A DNA stretch of 64,000 bases from Sphaerolaimus hirsutus (taxonomy: Eukaryota; Nematoda; Chromadorea; Monhysterida; Sphaerolaimidae). The position numbers and the translations under genes are program-made. The notes beneath the pieces are model-generated. The model saw nothing but the letters and a program-made list of their open reading frames with translations, did not search any database and was not told where the DNA came from. This document shows, piece by piece, positions 48,401-57,400 of the stretch. Each line of letters starts with the position of its first letter. The stretch's first letter is position 1. The stretch spans positions 29,950,997-30,014,996 of the forward strand of contig OZ038453.1 in NCBI GenBank assembly GCA_964036195.1. The letters are read 5' to 3'.

Positions 48401-51400
48401 TATAAAAATGTTGTGAGAACATACCTGATATAAAATTGAGTCAGATTTGAACTGAGTTCTGCTCATTAAAAGTGTTTCAGTAGGGCACCAACCTCATCCT
48501 ATAAACAGCAGACCGAAAATTTCAATAAACAATAAACAACAGGACTTCTAAAATGCCTCCATAAGGAAATTTATTTGGGTTGGATACTAAACTCCTGCCA
48601 CCCGAAGTCCGGCCCCATTTTAGATTTCATATTGGATGCCCTATCCTCAGCTGTGGGCACGGTGGAAAGCTAATACTTGGGTGGTATAAAGGTGTGACCC
48701 TCCTCTAAACTTCGGGGGCCTTTGGTGACTCGCTACAGGATGGGTCGTCATATATGCCAAAAAAGTTGTGGCATTCTCGCTGTCCCACCCAGGGCCTGCC
48801 CCCACTTTATTTGTTTAACTATGGTTTGGAAAATGGGTGCCAGGCAGCAATTGTGCCAGAGAAACATGGCACATGGCATGAACAAAAATTGTCAAGATTT
48901 ACAATTTTAAATTCACCCCCAGTAAATTTTCTAATGGAGGCATTTTTTAGGTATTTTACTCAACTTTGGACCTTGAACCCTCCTTTATCAAACATCCTAA
49001 ACCAGCATTTCAAGTGTGTAAAAAAATAAAAGCAAAAAGTGAATTTCAAAATGTGCAACAAAAACATTTTGTCTGCTGCTTAGGGGGGGTCTCTAGATTA
49101 TTGATAGAATGGCACTAGCACCCGTGAGTCGCCGCACCTTCCCCCATTGATACGGAGTAGCGGGGTGTGAGCACTGTATACCCACAAAATATTAGCTTTA
49201 TACCATTACCACTCCCATAGCCACAGATATTGCATCAGAAGAGAAATAAAAAAATGGGTGGTGAACTTGTCCGGGAAGGTGTTTATAATATCATTTATGA
49301 TTTAAAAGCTAAAAATGAGCGAATTTGAAGGAGTATGGGCAAAAATGAGCCAAAAAATATAAAAATTAGTAATTTTGAGTTGAAAATTATGGCTACATTT
49401 TCAAAAATACTCACTTTTCGTTTTCTGGAAAAAAGTATGTTTACTCACGTTTACTGATGAGTAGTGTAAAAAAAATACGTCATGTTTTCTGTACTCAGGG
49501 GATGAGTAGAAAATAAATACTTTATGTTTACGTATATGTTTGCATTTATGCTGTGAAAACTCTGCTCTACCACATAGACATAGACTCTAGACATAACAAA
49601 TGATGAAAAATAAAAAAAACAAACAATGATTTAAAAAATAAATAAATCTTTCTTAACATTTTTGTGAGCCATCGTCAGGCAAGAGACAAAAGCGCAAAAC
49701 GCCGTCGCTTCTCAAACACCCCACTCCCACAACGGATATAATAATCGTCCCAGAGACTGAAAGTGTCCAGTAATCGTGCAGGTATGTGTGATTTAGGAAA
49801 CAGATTCTATTGAAAAATAAGGTGCATTTAGCATGTGCACCTTATGTGCACCTTACACTCTAAAAGAATCTGTCCCTAGTGATTTTCAAATTGAAATGTG
49901 ACAAATTGTACATCATCTTACTGTATATGTCTGAATTTTCAATACATCTTGGTTATTGCTTTACACCATTCTATACTGTTACTGCAGACATAAATATTTG
50001 CAAATTGGAGTTCTGCCGCTACAAAATAAATGCATTCAAAATTGATGTTTTGGGTTGTAATACTGCATTTTTTACCCATTTTCAGCCAAAAATACCCCAA
50101 AAAATTCGCAAATTTGAAAACACTTTTATAATTTTTGAATTTTCTAAAAAAAATCGATGTTTATGTATTTTTTTCACTGTGTGCTCAAAAATTCGAAAAG
50201 TCTGAAAAAATTCAGAAATTCAAAAACGTTTTCGAATTTTCGAATCGTTTTTGCCATCGTTAATTTATGGCGATTTCAAAATTTTTGGATGGCTGCCAAC
50301 ATCACATTAGGGCTCCAATAAAAAGGTGTCACAAGGTGAAATGTTGGCTAATGTGAATGTCACAAGCGCAAATTCTGACCTTGTGCCGCCTATGTTGTGG
50401 AATCGCGTACATTTCCTCAAACGTTTTTCCTTATATATTTTTTAATGTTATAACTTCATTTACGATGACGTCATGATGGTTGCTTTCATTCAGAATAATG
50501 CATAGTATGCGGTCGGCTAAGTAAATCACGTATCATGTTATCAGGCATTTCATCCACAGTTGTCATATTCACAGTTGTCACATTCATTGTCATCCAAATT
50601 GTCAGTAACTGTATCTATGGCTCGACTTTTGGAGCGGACTGCAAATTATTTTTGATTTAAAAAAAATCATTTCAGGGTTTCAGGACAGCTAAGTACGATC
50701 AGACAGTTATCATAATGACGCGTGTTTTTCAACTTCTGGACTAGTGATGGAAAAGCGCCATGGCGCTGGCGCCTGGCGCTAGCGCCAACGCAAAAAGCGC
50801 CATGGCGCTTTTGGCGCTTGGCGCCTTTTTGCTGTGGCGCCATTGGCGCTTGGCGCTGTGCGATGAAAAAGCGCCATGGCGCTTTTGGCGCTTGGCGCAT
50901 TGATGGCCTGGCGCCATTGGCGCTTGGCGCTGGTGTTTTATAAAGCGCCAAAAAAGCGCCAACACCAGAGTGAAAAATGTGCAGATTAATCATACGCAAC
51001 GTTTAAATATCAGACAAGTTGGAGTACTTTGTAATCTTACATACAGCAATATAATGGCTGCAAAGTATGGAGCCATGGACTGGTGATTTCATCAAAAAAA
51101 TCCATTTTATGTTGACTCATTACATAAAGGGTGGGGCAATTTTGATCTACGCTCTAGATTTCGAATAACTTGTCACTGGGAGGTCGGATCGACGTGAAAT
51201 TTTAGGTCAACATAAACAGCTAAATAGGAAAGAATCGCTGAAAATATGGCTGCGATAGCTGTACTATTTCTCAAGTTATTGATGCAAATGCGTAATTGTC
51301 ACTTTACCACCACCCCGTGATAGGTTTCAAATGGGATCCACTTCTCGGGACACGGATTGCGATTGGGATTGTTTTTACAAAATTTTTCTCTCTTTTTATT

Positions 51401-54400
51401 TGCAGTGGCATGCCAAAATGCGTGCTCGCGCTCCACTAATCCGCATTACCGACAAGGAAATTGTAAAGCAAGGCGGCAGTAAAGCGAAATTTTTTGTGTT
51501 TGCATGAACAACTAGTACAGTGGAGCTATGGCAGCCATATTTTCAGGGATCCCTTCCTATTTAGTTGTTAATGTTAACCTAAAATTTCACGTCAATTCGA
51601 CCTCCCAGTGACAAATTATTCGAAATCCAGAGCGTAGGTCTAATTTGCCCCACCCTGTACATTACCTTTTGTCAAACATGGGTGATTTCAACTGAATTTG
51701 GGCGTGGAATTGAAGTTAAACAAGATTATAAGAGAGGGCTAATTTTTAATAAATATTGTGAAACGTAACACTGTGAAAAGCGTTGGCAGAACTTAAAAAA
51801 GTTTGGCTGAAAAGTTGTCAAAAAATAGAAGGGTGGTTACCAATAGAAGGGCAGCTAACAAAGTTGACGAAATAAACAGAACTTCTGTTAGGAGAAATAC
51901 GGTATACAGGTACATATATTTCCAAAAAGGCACTTAACAATAGATTTTGAAGGACAATATAGGCAAAAAGTGTTGAAAATAGGTGATTTTTAGCAAAAAT
52001 TGAGGCAAAACTTCTACAAAAAGTCACTCCAGATAGATAGCTGCCTGATTTGGGGGCAGGGTTTCAGCCAGCGCATAGTAGCTAAAATAATTGCAAAAAA
52101 AGATAACTGGATAGATAGCTGGGTGAATTGGAAGTGAGTGACCCACCCCGCTTCCAAACCCCCATTGGACACCATAACATACGACAGCCTATTATTACAC
52201 ACCAGCATCAAAAAATGGAAATTTTTACCGTGAGAAAAACAAATTAAAAGAACCATCAATAATCTGTGTCTGAAATTGTACACATTCAATCATAAAGCGG
52301 TAATAATGAATATGCCACACCGTTAACTGGTACTGCATCTTCAAAGGGCGAAATAATTTTGGCGCTGGCGCCATTGGCGCTCGGCGCCATAGCATCCTGG
52401 CGCCGTGGTCCAGAAAAGCGCCATGGCGCTTTTGGCGCTTGGCGCTAAAACGCCCTGGCGCCATTGGCGCTTGGCGCTGAGGTCAGGAAAAGCGCCATGG
52501 CGCTTTTTCCATCACTATTCTGGACTGAAACTATTATGGTAAACATATTTTTGTATCCAAATCTTATGTCAAAAAGTAAGATTTGGATACAAAAACATAA
52601 GATTTGGATACACATGCTACTTTACATGGTCTTTCATATGACATTTGGCACTTCCCATGGTCTTTTACACTTTACAGGGTATGGGAGTGGCACCATATGT
52701 TCATGACCTTACATTCAAAAACGCAAACAAACCAGCAATGTATGAAGCCTTGAAACCTCTGTATTGGCGAGAGCTTTTAGTATGCAACCACACTGAGATC
52801 TTATTTGATGCACTTTTTATAGGTGAAGCTGAAACCTTTCCTGACAATCTGTAAATTGATGGATCACTGTTATACAATAAAAAAATTAACAAATAGTTAA
52901 TGGTGCCAAACAAACTAGTTTTCATGGTCCGAATTTGAAAACTTGACCGAAATCATGTCTATCTCCTTAAACAGTAGTTCCTGGACTGATCATTTCTGTA
53001 AGGTAATAATTGCATCCTAATACTAGTGCGCTGAGTTTAAGTGCTCAGTTACGGCAGGTTTGCATTGCTATTCAGTTTTTGAGTGAGTTTTCAATTTGGA
53101 AGCATGAAAACCAGCTTGTGTGGCCACAATAGCTAATAATGTAAAATATTTTTTATACCTGGCGAGTGTGTTCACCTTGGTTGCTTGCTTTGGGCCAGTC
53201 ACTTCACCATCATAAATATTGACATAATCACTCAATTCTTCAGTTCCAAAATCAGTGAACTCAAACACAATGTAGTGGTTGCCAGGTGCAGTGATAACCT
53301 GTACAATATTATAATTTACCCCAATTACTAGATATTAGATATTACCCTAATTCCCCCAATAATTGGATGTAATACGGTAGAGCTGATTAAAGATTGTTCA
53401 TTGTTCATAGCAAATTTCAAAACCGACCCAATAACAATCCAAAGTACTGTTGTAGTTCCAGGGATAATCTGGACTGGTCAACCAATTTGACACTCCCACT
53501 TCAGCTCTGAGTGACTGCTCGCAACATCCACAACCTGCCAGAAATGTGCTAAACATTTGCATGTGTTGTAAGCCACAAGCTAAACCTGACTAAAGCCTAT
53601 GTTAAATAGTATTTGAATATACCGTATTTAGTCGAATGGTTCCCCCACTTGAATAGTTCCCCCCTGTTAGACGAGTGACGAAAAAATAATTTCCCTTCTC
53701 AAATAATCCCCCCAATCATAGAAGAAAGGTAATGCACTAAAATACATATCTTTTACAAACAATCAATGAAATCAGACCAAACAAAGCTGGAAAACGCTTA
53801 AACCGGTGCGAGGTGCTAGCCACAGTGTTCATTTGTATGATAATCAACCAAAATATCAGCTAAAAAATGGCTAGGTGATAAAAGCTTGCCATCCAGCATT
53901 TGTTTATTGTAAATAATGAACTTGAAACAGCTGTGTCTGGTTTGATTCAGCGCAAATTGAGCACATCTGCTGTGCAAAGATGCAATAGGAATGTGTAATA
54001 TCAATGGAAGCAGGACATACATGTGTATGTAGTATGATAGACAATTCTCCCACTTGAATAATTCCCCCACTTAAATAGTTCCCCCCTGAAAAAGGTCTGA
54101 TGGAAAAATGATACCCTGGGGGAACTATTCGAGTAAATATGGTACATGAACTGGAAAAGCGCCAGGAAAATTACGTAAAAATTTACACTTTCCCAGTACC
54201 CAAGTATTTTGGCCAGGAAAGTGTAACAAAGTTATAACGTTGTTTTATTCAAGCATAAGCATAAGAGTAAATATAAATACACAAGTCAAAATCACCAATT
54301 TCAAAAAATACCACATTTCTATTGAAAAAACCCTTCAGTTTGTTTGTTTCTTTGTGTTTCTTTGAGAATATAAGTTTTTGATGTTGCTTTCCACAGCGAA

Positions 54401-57400
54401 AACACAAACCAGCAATGTACGAAACATTGAAACCTCTGTGTTGTTTTGTGTGATCAGCATGGAACCGCACTGACAGCTTATTGGATGAACTTTTTATCGT
54501 ATGAGTATAAACTGTTTTGTTCAATGTGTCATCCAATCTGTAAATTGGTGGATTACTGTTCAACTCAATGAAACATTGTTCAACTGTGATTACTGTAAAA
54601 GACACAGGGATACGCAGGTCTCTGCCAACTCGCTGCCAGCTTGCTTTCCAAGCGATAAAATAAGTGTCAGCTAACGATGTCAAAAAAGATTCAATAATTC
54701 GAAAACGTTTAGACTTCTTGAATTTTTGATCATGTGGTCAAAATACTTTAAAAATTGTTCAACAATTTCAAAATTGAAAAAGTTTTGAATTTTGAGTAAA
54801 ATGCAGAAGTTTAACCCAAAACATCAACTTTGAATGGATTTTTTTGTAGCGGCAGAACTTCAAGGTGCCAAATGTCAAACTTCAGGTGACTTTTATGTCA
54901 AAATGAAAACTATTTTTATTTATATTTGGAATTCGAAAAGTCGTCTTGAAAGAAACAATTAAAAACTTCAATACTTCCTTGAGAAGGTTTGCCATCATTA
55001 GTGGCAGCTCGTTGACAATGAAATGCAGATAGCTGACAGCTCACTGACATTTTACTTTACCAGGTAGTAAATAGCTCACTGACAACACATGAATTGCATG
55101 TGGTTCACCCATGTGCAGTTTGCTGACAACTCATTGCCAACTGTGTAGCAGCTTTTAAAACACCACGCGAGTCATTGAAAGTGATGGTAAAGGCACCGGA
55201 ACAAATGGCACTACACACACTGGCACCAGTGTTATTCTAAACAAAATGGCACTGGCTAGTGATGGAAAAAGCGCCAGGCTTTCGGCGCCAAGCGCCAAAA
55301 GCGCCATGGCGCTTTTCTGACCCCGGCGCCAAGCGCCAATGGCGCCAGAGGAAAATGGCGCCAAGCGCCAAAAGCGCCATGGCGCTTTTCTGAACCTCAG
55401 CGCCAAGCGCTAATGGCGCCAGAGGGTAATGGCGCCAAGCGCCAATAGCGCCAGCGCCAAAAAATTTGTTCCACAATTTGATGGTAGAAAAATGATAGCA
55501 TAACTGTGAGTGACTTACCGCTGAAGTCATAGTAGTCTATTCAACTTTTGCCCATTCAAACAACCACTAAATCGGGGCAAAATTTCTCAAATAATCGCTC
55601 TGGAGAGATACATAAATATCTGGTCGATTTGGGGGGGGGGGCTCGAGCGATAATAGCCTTAAATTTAGCCTCAGGTTAAATAGATAGCTGAGCGGCACCG
55701 GGGGGATAGATAGATAGCCGGAGCGTTTGTTGGGGGGTAACCCCCCCACCCCCCTCCAACCCCCGCCAGACTGAACCCCTGATTTAGACTGCAAGAAAGA
55801 ATTGGGTGCAAAGCATAAAATGGGATTTACCGCGATTTTAACACCTCTGCTTTTATTTGTTGTTCACATCTATTTATATAAAGTCTACCCTAATATACTC
55901 CGGTTACTTTACACCCTGCACGCGTGGTTCCCGCTGGAAGTGTGCCAACGATGGTTAGCGCGTGCGAGTTTCATAAAAAGATGACACAAATGATTGTTGT
56001 TATAATGTTATTGATTAACATATTCACATCGATGAATTTTTTCATGTTTTTACAGGAAATCGCATGACTTAACAATCATTGGCACGCTTCCAACACGAGA
56101 CATAAATCAGTGCGACGGCAGAGTATCATGTACGCTGAGTATATTTATCAATGTTTATTCAGTTGCCTCAAAATTGATCAACTGCAGTGTCGATTTCACC
56201 GTATTATAACAATTTTTATTATCATGGTTGGCGCTTTTTTGGCGCCATTTAAAATGCCGGCGCCAGGCGCCAATAGCGCCACCAGACAATGGCGCCAAGC
56301 GCCAAAAGCGCCATGGCGCTTTCTCAAACCCCAGCGCCAAGCGCCAATGGTGCCAGGGCGTTTTAGCGCCAAGCGCCAAAAGCGCCATGGCGCATTTTGC
56401 TTTGGCGCTAGCGCCAGGCGCCAGCGCCATGGCGCTTTTCCATCACTAGCACTGGCACTGGCAGGGAACTCTCGCAAAAGGACAGCACACCACACCGCAC
56501 CGGTGCTGGTGCTAGCCTGTGCCGGTAGACATCTAACCCATTGCACATCTAGACCAGTTACCCATTTTTTCTACCTATTACCCATCTAGACTAATTACCC
56601 ATCTATGGTGGGTTAGATTAGGGATGATCTTTTTCAACTGATTTTTATTCAAAAAATCAAAGTACTGTTGCAGTGCGGATGGAGGGAGCAGGCGTTTGCG
56701 CTCACCAGTTGGCTTCATGCCAAGTTTTGCGGGTGAACCGCGAGAGCATGTTCCCACCTGCGTTTGGCACAAAAATTCCTGAAAAGCGGTCGCGCTTCCT
56801 GCGAGCCCCCCGAATAAAATGACATCCTGCCACAATCACCAAATACCTTTACCGCATGCTCTTTAACAAGATGCCGGGGTAGTCGCGCACGTCCATGAAG
56901 CTCTAAAACAAGCGTGAACATAAATCGAAGTTTTTGGGTCAAATAAAAAGTTGAACGTCAGATAATGTCAACTAGTGAATGTGAAAATTAATGCACACGC
57001 CTCACCCACCCCCGCTTGCAGAATCTACCTTGTGAAAAAAAGTATTAGAGTACCCAGAAGACTGGTGCTGGCTTCGAGGGCGAGTTTTGAAGATTGATGC
57101 TCGCCTTTACTGTGAGACTGCCGGGGGCTGCCTCTCGCCTTTATGCTGCGATTACAGCTCGGGCATAAAATTGACTGGGCGTAAAATTTATTTTTGAGCG
57201 TAAAATTAATTACAGGTGAATGGATAAAGATATGGCGTTGTATTTTCAGTCAAAGAAAGTGCACATGCAAATGTTGCTTGTGTCCAAAGCTCATCAGTTT
57301 ATTTTGATTGTACTAGAAGTTATGAATTTTGGCTCAAATTTTTTTAATTTTATGCCCTTATTTTACGCAACTTACAGCGCATAATTGAGAAAATTGTGCT

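Noticed and set aside
50667..50999. Frames with RQKRHGAF / GAKRQGRHGA peptides, also near 55.2, 56.2, 60.5 and 61.2 kb
   Set aside because: They are translations of the GGCGCC words in transposons; the same peptide appears in several frames and on both strands.
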